Source: an uncultured Coriobacteriales bacterium (GTDB taxonomy: Bacteria > Actinomycetota > Coriobacteriia > Coriobacteriales > UMGS124). From it: a DNA stretch of 64,000 bases. The stretch's first letter is position 1; each line of letters begins with the position of its first letter. Positions 10,371 to 18,702 of this stretch are shown one piece after another. The notes under the pieces are model-generated. The model ran no database searches and had not been told where the DNA came from. It saw nothing but the letters and a program-made list of their open reading frames with translations. Made by a program: the position numbers and the translations under genes. The stretch spans positions 258,222 to 322,221 of the forward strand of contig CAKUAI010000001.1 in the NCBI GenBank assembly GCA_934636245.1. The letters are read 5' to 3'.

Positions 10371-11069
10371 ATGGGGACAATCGAGCTGTATCACGGCTCG
10401 TCGCATGTTATCGAGCGCCCGACGTTTGGTCTGGGAAACCCGCGCAACGACTATGGCCTGGGGTTTTACTGTACTGAGACCTTGGCCATGGCCCAAGAAT
10501 GGGGCTGCGTCGATGGCAACAGCGGCTATGCCAACAAGTATCGTCTTGACCTGGCCGGTCTCGATGTGCTCGATTTGTCGGAAGATGAGGGCTATAACGT
10601 CCTCAACTGGCTTGCCGTCCTTCTCGACAACCGTATGGTGAGGCTTTCTGCCGGCCTTCCCAAACAGGCGGCTGAGTATCTTGCCAAGGTGTTCCTGCCG
10701 GACTATCGAGATTCTGACGTCATGCGCGGGTATCGTGCGGATGACTCGTATTTTGCCTTCGCTTCGGCGTTTCTGTCGGGCGCCATTTCTCTTGAGCAAC
10801 TTCGGCGCGCCATGATGCTGGGGGAGTTGGGCGAGCAGGTGGTGGTGCGCTCGTCCCGCGCATTTCAAAGGCTTGAGTTTGTTGAGGCGATTCCAGCCGA
10901 TGGCAGCGTGTTTTACCAGCGCAAAGAGCGTCGCAACGCTCAAGCGAAGGAAGCATTCCAGAAGGAGCGAGAATCTTCGATGGCGACACAGGGCCTCTAT
11001 GCCGTCGATATGCTCAGGGAGGGGTGGAACAATGACAGCGCCTGCTTTCGACATCCTCTATCTCGATGA
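10371..11069 (+). CDS. DUF3990-family protein, putative ADP-ribosyltransferase-fold toxin
   Basis: A 232-residue soluble protein. The N-terminus IELYHGSSHVIERP, then NPRNDYGLGFYCTE and AQEWGC match the DUF3990 pattern. That family is grouped with ADP-ribosyltransferase folds: the His of YHGS and the Tyr of GFYCT would be NAD-binding residues, and ELGEQVVVRS would hold the third motif. ATG 10371 follows GGAGGTG directly after the palindromic operator. Its 3' end overlaps the next gene by 38 bases in another frame. Paired with an HTH protein it looks like a toxin or nucleotide/protein-modifying effector with its antitoxin. Activity and target are inference. Confidence 0.72.
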   Translation: MGTIELYHGSSHVIERPTFGLGNPRNDYGLGFYCTETLAMAQEWGCVDGNSGYANKYRLDLAGLDVLDLSEDEGYNVLNWLAVLLDNRMVRLSAGLPKQAAEYLAKVFLPDYRDSDVMRGYRADDSYFAFASAFLSGAISLEQLRRAMMLGELGEQVVVRSSRAFQRLEFVEAIPADGSVFYQRKERRNAQAKEAFQKERESSMATQGLYAVDMLREGWNNDSACFRHPLSR

Positions 11070-11694
11070 TGCGATGGCAAATTTGGGTGGCATGTTGGAG
11101 TATGCGGCTCTTGATTGCGGCCTCGATCTCGACACCTTTTTCGGGTACTTCCTGACTTCCGGTGTTGCCACCCAATTTGAGAGGGGGAATCCCAGCTATG
11201 TGGCTGGCCTTTCGGGCCCGGAGCTCGTCTGCAAAGTCCTGCAGCGCTTGGGCTGCGATGTCGCATCACTGCCCGAGCCTGCCACGCGAGAAGGTTTCGG
11301 CCCTCAGTACTGGGCGGGATGGTCGCTTGCCGAGTACCAGTGGGCGCGCGCGGAGCGGTTTTGCGACATGGTCGCCGACGGCCTGACGGCAAGTAAGGTT
11401 GTGGATCTCTACCTGCTGCATGAGGCGGATGCGAGCAAGTTCGCCGAAGTCGCCGACGAGATTCTGACAAAGGCGCGCCGGAGTCGCCCGACGCGCCTGC
11501 AGACTTTGAGAAAGAGCCGGGGGCTGACCCAGGTTGAACTGTCTGTTGCGACCGACGTAAGCCTGCGCATGATTCAGCTCTACGAGCAGCGGCAAAACGA
11601 CATCGCAAAGGCTGAGGCGGGCACGGTCATCCGCCTTGCCCGTGCCTTGGGTTGCACAGTCGAGGACGTTGTGGAGCCGCCGCTGTATGGCTAG
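11032..11694 (+). CDS. XRE-family HTH protein, probable antitoxin/repressor of the DUF3990 gene
   Basis: A 220-residue protein with a C-terminal helix-turn-helix (about 155-215: RLQTLRKSRGLTQVELSVATDVSLRMIQLYEQRQNDI), a clear XRE/Cro pattern. The N-terminal about 90 residues (LEYAALDCGLDLDTFFGYFL, FERGNPSYVAGLSGPELV) resemble the small DUF3791-type partners often found beside DUF3990. A middle segment with YWAGWSLAEYQWARA links the two. ATG 11032 has GGGAGGGG upstream, inside the end of the preceding gene, so translation is coupled. The likely roles are neutralising the DUF3990 protein and binding the palindrome at 10339. The pairing is inferred from arrangement. Confidence 0.75.
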   Translation: MTAPAFDILYLDDAMANLGGMLEYAALDCGLDLDTFFGYFLTSGVATQFERGNPSYVAGLSGPELVCKVLQRLGCDVASLPEPATREGFGPQYWAGWSLAEYQWARAERFCDMVADGLTASKVVDLYLLHEADASKFAEVADEILTKARRSRPTRLQTLRKSRGLTQVELSVATDVSLRMIQLYEQRQNDIAKAEAGTVIRLARALGCTVEDVVEPPLYG

Positions 11695-11703
11695 TGGCGC
11701 TGC

Positions 11704-13764
11704 CTACCTCGGAACCACCGTGCCGCCGGCGTCCACCATGGTCTGGGCGATGGCGCGGCCGATCATGTCGAGGTAGGCCTGCTCGCCCTCGGGGCGCAGG
11801 TGGGTGTTGTCGGCCCACAGGTAGATTTCCTCGTTGCCGGCGCACACACTCGGCCAGTCGATGTAGTGCACGTTGTCATGGGCGTCGGCCACCTGCTGGA
11901 GGTTGGCGTTGGCCGCGTCCTGAAAGCCGTCGGGGTTGACGGTGCCCACGAGGAAGGCGTGCGTACCTGCGGGAAGTGTCGCCACCATGCCCTCGAGCTC
12001 GTCGATGCCGGGGGTCGTGTTGGAGAAGCAGGCAAACACGACGACCTTGCCCACCACGCCCTGCGACACGTAGTCGGCAAACACGCTGAACGCCTGGAAG
12101 GGCATGCGTCCCACGTAGGCATCCTCATAGCCGGTGGGGAAAATGTCGTAGAAGCCGTCCTCGGGCGGCACTGAGTCGCCGATGAGGATGGGGGAGTAGA
12201 GCCCCGCCGCGCTGTCTTGCTCGGACTGGTGCAGCGAGAAGGACATGATGCCCTCGGGTAGGGAAACAGGCGCCGGTGCCTGGGCAGCTTGCTCTTCGGT
12301 GCCTGCGGCACCGGCGTCGGCGGTCGGCGGAACTTCCTGCACAACGGGCATCTCGCTGGGTTGGGTCGCAGTGGCGGCCGGGGCCGCAGCGCCGTCTCCC
12401 GCCTGACCCGCGGTGCCCTGGGCGTTCGTGCGGCCGGCCGTAAGGTCGCGCGCCTTGTCCACGGCCTCGCCGGTGGAAGAGATGGCGTCCTTGGGCACAA
12501 GCGTGACCTCAGGTACCGCGATGCAGCCTACAGCGGCAACTACCAGCAGCAATGCGCATGCACCCGTGCCCGCCACCTGCGGCATACGCGCGAAGAACGC
12601 GGGACCCTCCTGGCGAATGCGGGCCATGAGCTCCTTGTTGCCCAGAGGCTGCTCGATGAACCTCCAGGCCAGCTCGGCCACACCCAGCGACACGGCTGCT
12701 GCCAGGAGCTTCAGCCACCATGCGGCGCCACCGGTGGCACCCATGAGCACGATGACGGGGTAGTGCCACAAATACAGCGAGAATGACCTGCTGCCGAGCC
12801 ACTGCAGGGGTGCGCAGGAAAACGCGCGATTGAGCAGCGTCCCGGGCGACAGCAGGCTCATCATGAGCATGCACGTGAGGATTGTGGCGAGCAGCATGCC
12901 GCCGTAATAGAAGAACTGCGAGGTGGGGGGTACAACCACCATGATGACGACGAGGCCCACGAGGCCCACCCAGCCAAAGACCTCAACGGCGGTGGAGGGG
13001 GCAAACACAGGGCGATCGACAAAGCCGCGCGGCGAGGCGGGGTCGGCGACGCGACGCGCGCCCACCTGCTCCACGAGCAGGTGGCGACCAACCACGGGCA
13101 TGTAGCCCAGGGGCCACATGAACGCCAGCAGGGCTCCTGCCAGCACGGCAAAGGCGCGCGTGTCGCAGCCGTAGTACACGCGGCTCGGGTCGGTTCCAGG
13201 CACGTAGAGCACCGCCATGAGCACGGCGGAGACGAGGGTGAGGACGCCTGCGACAATGGCCATGGCGCCCTTGTTGTTGTGCGAAAGCTTGAGACCCACC
13301 GTGAGAATGAGCGGCCACAGGATGCAAAGCTGCACGTCAACGCCCAAATACCACAGGTGCGTGAGCGGAGAGACGCCGCCGATCTTGTCGAAGTACGACA
13401 GGCCGTTCACGATGTAGTTCCAGTTGTCGAAGAACAGAAGGCTCGGCAGGATGTCGGGGCGCATCTTGGTGAGGGCCACGTGATTGAAGGCGATGCAAGC
13501 CACGCAGACGATCAGAATCATCGCCGCCATGGGAGGCCAGAGTCGCTTGAGGCGGCGACCCCAGAAGCTCGGCAGATTCACGTCGCCCGTGCGGTCGAAC
13601 TCGCGCAGGATGGAGTTGGTCACCAAGTAGCCCGTCAGCACGAGGAACATGACGACGCCCATGTGGCCGCTCGGCAGCCAGTTCACCTCCAGGTGGTATG
13701 CCACCACGGATGCGATTGCCAAGGCGCGCAGGCCCTCGATTGACTTCACGCGTGCGTTTGCCAT
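11704..13764 (-). CDS. OatA-like membrane O-acyltransferase with SGNH domain
   Basis: A 686-residue protein in two parts. Residues 1-390 form an acyltransferase-3 membrane domain with about ten or eleven helices, starting KSIEGLRALAIASVVAYHLE with the conserved His of the first helix. A Ser/Ala/Pro/Gln-rich linker (about 430-495) leads to an exported SGNH-hydrolase-like domain with SPILIGDSVPP (block I GDS) and a C-terminal ADNTHLRPEGEQAYL (the Asp-x-x-His block). This architecture is that of OatA peptidoglycan O-acetyltransferases, which add acetyl groups to muramic acid and give lysozyme resistance; related enzymes acetylate other cell-wall glycans. The start ATG follows AGGAAACGG. It is a single-gene unit that ends ten bases from the XRE gene in convergent orientation. 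Confidence 0.85.
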   Translation of the reverse strand: MANARVKSIEGLRALAIASVVAYHLEVNWLPSGHMGVVMFLVLTGYLVTNSILREFDRTGDVNLPSFWGRRLKRLWPPMAAMILIVCVACIAFNHVALTKMRPDILPSLLFFDNWNYIVNGLSYFDKIGGVSPLTHLWYLGVDVQLCILWPLILTVGLKLSHNNKGAMAIVAGVLTLVSAVLMAVLYVPGTDPSRVYYGCDTRAFAVLAGALLAFMWPLGYMPVVGRHLLVEQVGARRVADPASPRGFVDRPVFAPSTAVEVFGWVGLVGLVVIMVVVPPTSQFFYYGGMLLATILTCMLMMSLLSPGTLLNRAFSCAPLQWLGSRSFSLYLWHYPVIVLMGATGGAAWWLKLLAAAVSLGVAELAWRFIEQPLGNKELMARIRQEGPAFFARMPQVAGTGACALLLVVAAVGCIAVPEVTLVPKDAISSTGEAVDKARDLTAGRTNAQGTAGQAGDGAAAPAATATQPSEMPVVQEVPPTADAGAAGTEEQAAQAPAPVSLPEGIMSFSLHQSEQDSAAGLYSPILIGDSVPPEDGFYDIFPTGYEDAYVGRMPFQAFSVFADYVSQGVVGKVVVFACFSNTTPGIDELEGMVATLPAGTHAFLVGTVNPDGFQDAANANLQQVADAHDNVHYIDWPSVCAGNEEIYLWADNTHLRPEGEQAYLDMIGRAIAQTMVDAGGTVVPR

Positions 13765-14048
13765 GTCTGTTCCGTTTCCTGTTCCCCATCAGGCCGGGCA
13801 CCCGGTCCGGCTGAAACCGTTTTCAGCGCGGGATTATCGCCCAAAACGCCTGTTGCCACAACGCCCAGCCTCGCAAACATGCTGCGTACCATATCTTTTC
13901 AAGCGTTGCCGGGCGTGCAATGCACATCAACCTGGATTTATCAGGTAGAGAGGGCCTTGAGCACTGACTTGTGCGCATGTCGCGTTACACTTATTGCGAG
14001 TGTGTCTTTGAGTTTCTTTGAATCTTTCATCGCGAGGCGGGAGCTGAC

Positions 14049-15323
14049 GTGAGGCTTTTTGGCGATAACAGCAAGTACGGCGACACCGAGATTGAGCTTG
14101 CCGGTGGCAAGCGCACGGTGGGTGTGAAGGTCGAGGACGGTAAGGCTTTCCCCGAAGGCGTCGCCGGTCTCATCCCCGTCGTCACCAAGCGCAAGAAGGG
14201 CGGCACCAAGACCGTCTATGCCTTCCCCACCAAGGAAGGCGATTCCGGCGAGCTTGAGCAGACCGACGAGCTTGCCGTCATCACCGACGGCGTCGATCTC
14301 ATCAACCGTCTGCTTGCCCAGGCCGCAGAGCTTGCCCGCATCGAGCTCGGCCAGATTTTCGGCGTGACCATGGCCATCACCCCCGAGAACTACAACTTCA
14401 CGCGCGTGGAGATCGTTCCCATCGACGCCCACAACAAGCCCAGCGAGACTCCCGTGCACCTGCACATCGAGACCTCCGAGGAGCCCTGCGAGCCCGGCAG
14501 CCTGAGCTGCGTCATCGAGCTTGACGGCGAGGGCGTGCCTGCCCGCGTGCTCATCTGCGAGTACAACGAGCGCAACGCCACGCTGCGCATCAACGTCAAC
14601 GTCAACGAGAAGACCGGCAAGCTGAGCGTCCAAAAGGTCGAGGACATCATGGGCAGCGAGGCGCGCCTGCTGTACAAGCGCGGCTGGACTCCCCAGGGCG
14701 CCCAGTACGTCGCCGCTCGCAAGGAAGGCCGCGAGGGTGGCGAGCGCGGCGGCAAGTTCGTGCGCAAGACCGGTCGCGCCGTGTCGCGTGACCAGCGCGA
14801 TTCCTTCGACGGCGAGCGCGAGGGCCGCTTCGAGAAGAGCTCGCACCGCAACCGCTTCGATGACGAGCGCGACGGCGGCCGCGGCGAGCGCTCCCGCGGC
14901 GGCAAGCCTGCTCGCCGCGACGAGGTCCCCGGCATGAGGCGCATCGACGGCTCTCCCGCCAAGCGTGGCGGCACCCATCGTGACCGCGATGACCGTCGTT
15001 CCCGCGATTTCGACGACCGTCCTCGTGGCGAGCGCCGCTACGACGAACGCGGCGATCGCGATTACAGCGAGCGTCGCTATGATGACCGTCGCTCCGGTGG
15101 CCGTGGCGGCGATTACAGCGAGCGCCGCTATGACGACCGCGGCAGCCGTGGCGGCGAGCGTCGTTACGATGACCGTGGCGGCCGCGGCGGCGAGCGCCGT
15201 TATGACGATCGCTCCCGTGGCGGTCGCGACGGCGGTTCCAACGGCCGTCCGCGCGGCAACGGCGGCAACGGTGGTTCTCGCGGCGGCAATCGCGGCAACG
15301 GGGATTCTCGCCGTTCCTACTAG
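14049..15323 (+). CDS. Uncharacterised protein with a repetitive Arg/Gly/Asp-rich tail
   Basis: A 424-residue protein; I do not recognise a named family. Residues 1 to about 220 look folded (mixed beta strands, VHLHIETSEEPCEPGSL, RINVNVNEKTGKLSVQKVEDI). From about 225 to the end it is a low-complexity, strongly charged tail rich in Arg, Gly, Asp and Tyr. The tail has tandem units such as GERRYDDRGGRG and SERRYDDR, and ends GNRGNGDSRRSY. Such RGG/RDR tails occur on RNA-binding proteins (DEAD-box helicases, RNase E partners), which suggests RNA binding or condensate behaviour. The start is a GTG with GGGAG seven bases upstream. It is monocistronic and not obviously tied to neighbours. Confidence 0.8.
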   Translation: MRLFGDNSKYGDTEIELAGGKRTVGVKVEDGKAFPEGVAGLIPVVTKRKKGGTKTVYAFPTKEGDSGELEQTDELAVITDGVDLINRLLAQAAELARIELGQIFGVTMAITPENYNFTRVEIVPIDAHNKPSETPVHLHIETSEEPCEPGSLSCVIELDGEGVPARVLICEYNERNATLRINVNVNEKTGKLSVQKVEDIMGSEARLLYKRGWTPQGAQYVAARKEGREGGERGGKFVRKTGRAVSRDQRDSFDGEREGRFEKSSHRNRFDDERDGGRGERSRGGKPARRDEVPGMRRIDGSPAKRGGTHRDRDDRRSRDFDDRPRGERRYDERGDRDYSERRYDDRRSGGRGGDYSERRYDDRGSRGGERRYDDRGGRGGERRYDDRSRGGRDGGSNGRPRGNGGNGGSRGGNRGNGDSRRSY

Positions 15324-15360
15324 GCCGAGCCTCGGCTCGCTGCCTTTAGTTTTGTAAGCA

Positions 15361-15425
15361 TACGGCGGGCTTTGCCTGGATGCGGCGTTGGCAACATCCG
15401 GCAGGGCCCGCCGTGCATGTATACG
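15361..15425. other. Long imperfect hairpin in the leader of the Mur ligase
   Basis: ACGGCGGGC pairs with GCCCGCCGT, with an inner GGATG/CATCC stem and an outer ATAC/GTAT continuation. There is no T-run, so it is not a standard terminator. It lies 65 bases before the Mur ligase start. Confidence 0.45.
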
Positions 15426-15491
15426 GTTCGTCTGCCCTGCGCCTTGGCGATTTTGCGCGCGGGGCCTGTCTGATTTGGGAGCACGTTGCAC

Positions 15492-17033
15492 ATGCAAGCA
15501 CCCCATAAGACCGGTGTCGCTCTCTCTGTCTACGCCGAGGCGTTGGCTGGAGCGGGCGTTCTGACCGAGGTGAGGCTGCCCCAGGGCTGCCAAGAACCCC
15601 TGGTTGATTTCATCACGGCTGACTCGCGCGAGGTTGTGCCCGGCACGCTCTTTGTGTGCAAGGGTCGTGCGTTCAAGCGCGAGTACCTGGAGCAGTCCCT
15701 CGCGGCGGGCGCATTCGGCTATCTCGCTGAGCAGGCTTTCGATGGCATCGAGGCACCGTGCGTGCTCGTGAGCGACGTGCGTCGCGCCATGGGTGTCTTG
15801 GCCGACATGCTCTACGACCACCCCTCGGGCCACATTCAGACCTGCGCCTTCACGGGCACCAAGGGCAAGACGACCTGCGCCTTCTATCTCAAGAGCGTGC
15901 TTGACGCCCGTGCCCGTGCGCTCGGCTCCCATGCTACGCCCATTTTCTCCACCGACATTCTCGACGACGGCGTTACCTGCGCGCCTTCGAAGCTTACGAC
16001 TCCCGAGGCCCTCGAGCTCGAAGGCCACATCGCAAACGCCGCCTCCGTGGGTGCGCGCGAGCTGGTGATGGAGGCCTCGAGCCAGGCCCTCAAGTACGAC
16101 CGCACCTTCGGGGTCGACTTTGCCATCGCGGGCTTCGTCAACATCGGCGAGGACCACATCTCGCCCATCGAGCACCCCGACTTCGAGGACTACTTCGCAA
16201 GCAAGCTCAAAATCTTCTCTCAGGCGCGTTGCGCCGTGGTGAGTCTCGACATTGACCATGCCGACCGCGTGCTTGAGGCCGCCCAGACGTGTCCGCGCGT
16301 CATCACGTGCTCCGAACATGACGAGAAGGCCGACGTGTTCCTCATCTCATCCGAGCACGTCGAGGGCGGTATCGCGATGCATGTGCGCACACCGCGCGGC
16401 GAGCTCGAGTTCGTCCTTCCCACGCCCTCGCACTTCAACGCCCTCAACGCTCTGCTTGTCTGCGGCATGGCGGAGGGCCTTGGCATCGAACACGCTTTCG
16501 TGCGCGAGGGCCTGGAGCAGGTAAGCGTGCCCGGTCGCGTGCAGATGCTTGCGAGTCCCGTGCCCGGCATCGTGCCTGTTGTCGACTTTGCTCACAATGG
16601 CATGAGCCTCGAGGCGGTCCTGAGTGAGCTGCGGGCCAGCTATCCCCATCACGAGCTCTGCGTCGTCTTTGGAGCCACGGGCGGCAAGGGTGTTGACCGA
16701 CGCGACACGATGGGCGTTGCAGCAGGCAAACTGGCCGACCGCATCGTCATCACCGAAGACGACCCCGGCCCCGAGGCCGTGGAGGACATCTGCCGCACCA
16801 TCGCCCAGCGCGTGGAAGAGCAAGGCAACGGTCGCTGGACGATTGTTTGCGACCGTGAGCAGGCCATTCGTACCGCACTCGCACAGGCGCACAAGCCGGC
16901 CGTTGTGCTTGTTTCGGGCAAGGGCAGCGAGGCCACCATGGTGCGTGCAAACGGTCCTGAGCCCTGGGAGACCGACGCTGTCGTGTTTGCTCGGGCACTC
17001 TCTGACATGGCCGTAGGGAGTCTTGATGTATAA
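15492..17033 (+). CDS. murE: MurE-type Mur ligase (UDP-MurNAc dipeptide-amino acid ligase), non-DAP signature
   Basis: A 513-residue Mur ligase. ATP-binding loop TGTKGKTTCAF (about 121-131) replaces the usual GTNGKTT. TTPEALELE, VMEASSQAL and the carbamylated-Lys region YFASKLKIF are in place. MurE adds the third amino acid to UDP-MurNAc-L-Ala-D-Glu in the cytosol. The segment that reads DNPR in diaminopimelate-adding MurE is TEDDPGPE here, so the substrate may be lysine, ornithine or something else, or this may be a MurE paralogue. The ATG at 15492 has GGGAG ten bases upstream; an in-frame TTG at 15486 is possible. It overlaps the molybdate-binding gene by eight bases and is not in a dcw cluster. 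Confidence 0.85.
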   Translation: MQAPHKTGVALSVYAEALAGAGVLTEVRLPQGCQEPLVDFITADSREVVPGTLFVCKGRAFKREYLEQSLAAGAFGYLAEQAFDGIEAPCVLVSDVRRAMGVLADMLYDHPSGHIQTCAFTGTKGKTTCAFYLKSVLDARARALGSHATPIFSTDILDDGVTCAPSKLTTPEALELEGHIANAASVGARELVMEASSQALKYDRTFGVDFAIAGFVNIGEDHISPIEHPDFEDYFASKLKIFSQARCAVVSLDIDHADRVLEAAQTCPRVITCSEHDEKADVFLISSEHVEGGIAMHVRTPRGELEFVLPTPSHFNALNALLVCGMAEGLGIEHAFVREGLEQVSVPGRVQMLASPVPGIVPVVDFAHNGMSLEAVLSELRASYPHHELCVVFGATGGKGVDRRDTMGVAAGKLADRIVITEDDPGPEAVEDICRTIAQRVEEQGNGRWTIVCDREQAIRTALAQAHKPAVVLVSGKGSEATMVRANGPEPWETDAVVFARALSDMAVGSLDV

Positions 17034-17457
17034 GTTTTCCGCCCCCAACCTGCTGCAAGGCACCGTGGCCGCCGTGAAGGAGGGCGCCGTAAACGGCGTC
17101 GTCTCCATCGAGACTCCCGCGGGCTTCATCAAGGCCGACGTCTCGATGGCCGCCATTCGCGAGCTTGGCCTGCGTGAGGGCGCGCGTGCCGCTGCGCTCA
17201 TCAACGCTCCCGACGTGCTGCTCGAAGTGGGGGAGGGCTTCGGCTTCTCCCTTTCGGCGGGCAACGGGTTCCCCGGCAAGGTCACCCGCATCGAGCGCGG
17301 TGCCGTGAGCGCCCACGTGTTGGTGCAGCTGCCCTGCGGCTGCAGCCTTGTGAGCGACGTCACCCTTGACGATGTCGACATGCTCGGCCTGATGCCGGGC
17401 TCTGCTGTCTTCGCTGCGGTAAGTTCCAACGACGTTGTCGTGTCGTGCGAGGAATAA
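17026..17457 (+). CDS. Molbindin-like protein with two Mop/TOBE domains
   Basis: A 143-residue protein made of two Mop-type domains in tandem (about 1-68 and 72-143). The first reads SAPNLLQGTVAAVKEGAVNGVV...IKADVS...ELGLREGARAAALINAPDVLL, very close to the Mop consensus. The second is more divergent. Mop proteins bind molybdate or tungstate oxyanions in the cytosol and serve storage or delivery. It starts inside the end of the Mur ligase gene with GGGAG upstream, so the two are co-translated, although their functions are unrelated. A molybdoenzyme at 55155-57959 offers a local use for molybdate. Confidence 0.82.
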   Translation: MYKFSAPNLLQGTVAAVKEGAVNGVVSIETPAGFIKADVSMAAIRELGLREGARAAALINAPDVLLEVGEGFGFSLSAGNGFPGKVTRIERGAVSAHVLVQLPCGCSLVSDVTLDDVDMLGLMPGSAVFAAVSSNDVVVSCEE

Positions 17458-17530
17458 AGGGTATATAGTGGTGCAAGATAGCGTTGCCGGGCAGTCCTGG
17501 CAGCTAGGTCGTGAGTAAAGGAGTTGCACC

Positions 17531-17998
17531 ATGCTGTACTCGAAGATCATGGTTCCTTACGACGGTTCCGACCACGCCAAGGAGGCCGTGCGCTACGCCA
17601 AGGAGCTCGCCGCCCTCAACCCCGAAGCCACTGTCGATGTTATTCAGGCGCTTTCCGTTGGTGCCATGGATTTCCAGGCAACGTATTCCGACGGCGTTTA
17701 TTATGGCCAGATTGACTATGAGCAGTATAAGCAGCTCCTCGATGCCACCGTTGCCGCTGCCAAGAAGGCCATGTTGGACAGTTTGGGCGACAGTCTTGAC
17801 GAGCTGGGAGAGCGCGCAACTGTTGAGGTCGTGCCTGGTAATGCCCTTGCCGCCGTGCTTGCCGATTATGCCAAGCATCACGGCGTCGACCTGATTGTCA
17901 TGGGTCGCCGTGGTCTGGGCGCTATTCGCGGCATGCTTGGCAGCGTGAGCTACAGCCTCCTGCGTGAGACCGAAATCCCGGTCCTCACGGTAAAGTAG
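17531..17998 (+). CDS. Universal stress protein (UspA family)
   Basis: A 155-residue single-domain Usp. It begins YSKIMVPYDGSDHAKEAVRYA and ends with the nucleotide-binding motif GRRGLGAIRGMLGSVSYSLL, the G-2x-G-9x-G-S/T signature of ATP-binding Usp proteins. ATG 17531 follows AAAGGAGTTGCACC. A strong terminator follows, so it is a monocistronic stress-response gene. Its specific role is unknown, as for most of the family. Confidence 0.93.
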   Translation: MLYSKIMVPYDGSDHAKEAVRYAKELAALNPEATVDVIQALSVGAMDFQATYSDGVYYGQIDYEQYKQLLDATVAAAKKAMLDSLGDSLDELGERATVEVVPGNALAAVLADYAKHHGVDLIVMGRRGLGAIRGMLGSVSYSLLRETEIPVLTVK

Positions 17999-18043
17999 AT
18001 TGCGTGTAACGCAAGGCCCCGCAAGTTTTGATGCGAGATTGAG

Positions 18044-18081
18044 CCGCCCAGGCTTCCATATGGAGGTCTGGGCGGTTTTTT
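18044..18081 (+). terminator. Intrinsic terminator after the universal stress protein
   Basis: CCGCCCAGGCTTCCAT pairs with ATGGAGGTCTGGGCGG (two mismatches), followed by TTTTTTG. Confidence 0.85.
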
Positions 18082-18141
18082 GATAAGAAAGATGTGACCT
18101 GAGGCGGGCGCAGTCCGTCAATGGAGATGAAGGGAGGCAGT

Positions 18142-18702
18142 TTGGAGGATTCGGATATTGTCAAGCTGTACTGGAAGCGCTCCGAGCGCGCCATCAGCGA
18201 GACGAAAACAAAATACGGCATGTTTTGCCGCAGTGTCGCGTTTCGCATTTTGCGCGACTCCCAAGATGCTCAGGAATGCGAGCAGGACACCTACCTGCGC
18301 GCTTGGAACGCCATGCCGCCCCAGCGACCCAGCGTTCTTCAGGCATTTCTTGGCAAGATCGCGCGCAACGCCGCACTTGACCGCTGGCGTGAGAGCAAGG
18401 CTGAGAAGCGCGGGCAGGGTCAGGTTCCCGTGATGATCGACGAGCTCGCCGAATGCCTGCCCGACGGCAGCGGTGTCTTTGCCGGCACGTCTGAGGTCGA
18501 GCTCGTGGCGCTGCTCAACGCCTTTTTGGAGCAGGCCCCCCGCGAGCAGCGGCATTTCTTTGTGCGACGCTACTGGTATGGCGACACGGTTGCCGAGATT
18601 GCCAGCGCCTATGGGGCAACCGAGAGCAAGGTGAAGATGACGCTTGCGCGCATGCGTGAAGAGCTCAAGGCCGTTTTGACACGTGGAGGTGTTGCTCTGT
18701 GA
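18142..18702 (+). CDS. ECF-type RNA polymerase sigma factor
   Basis: A 186-residue sigma-70 family protein with region 2 (KYGMFCRSVAFRILRDSQDAQECEQDTYLRAWNAMPPQ) and region 4 (APREQRHFFVRRYWYGDTVAEIASAYGATESKVKMTLARMREELK). The TTG at 18142 is chosen because AGGGAGG lies just upstream and family members start with the equivalent of MEDSDIVKLYWKRSERAI. An ATG at 18121 would add seven residues. It overlaps the following anti-sigma-like gene by four bases (GTGA), the usual arrangement for an ECF sigma and its regulator. Its regulon is not visible here. Confidence 0.88.
   Translation: MEDSDIVKLYWKRSERAISETKTKYGMFCRSVAFRILRDSQDAQECEQDTYLRAWNAMPPQRPSVLQAFLGKIARNAALDRWRESKAEKRGQGQVPVMIDELAECLPDGSGVFAGTSEVELVALLNAFLEQAPREQRHFFVRRYWYGDTVAEIASAYGATESKVKMTLARMREELKAVLTRGGVAL

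Noticed and set aside
13941..16319. 792-codon antisense frame with Ala/Val/Thr-rich repeats
   Set aside because: It is the shadow of the Arg/Asp/Gly repeat tail and the Mur ligase; repetitive codons on the sense strand produce the low-complexity translation.
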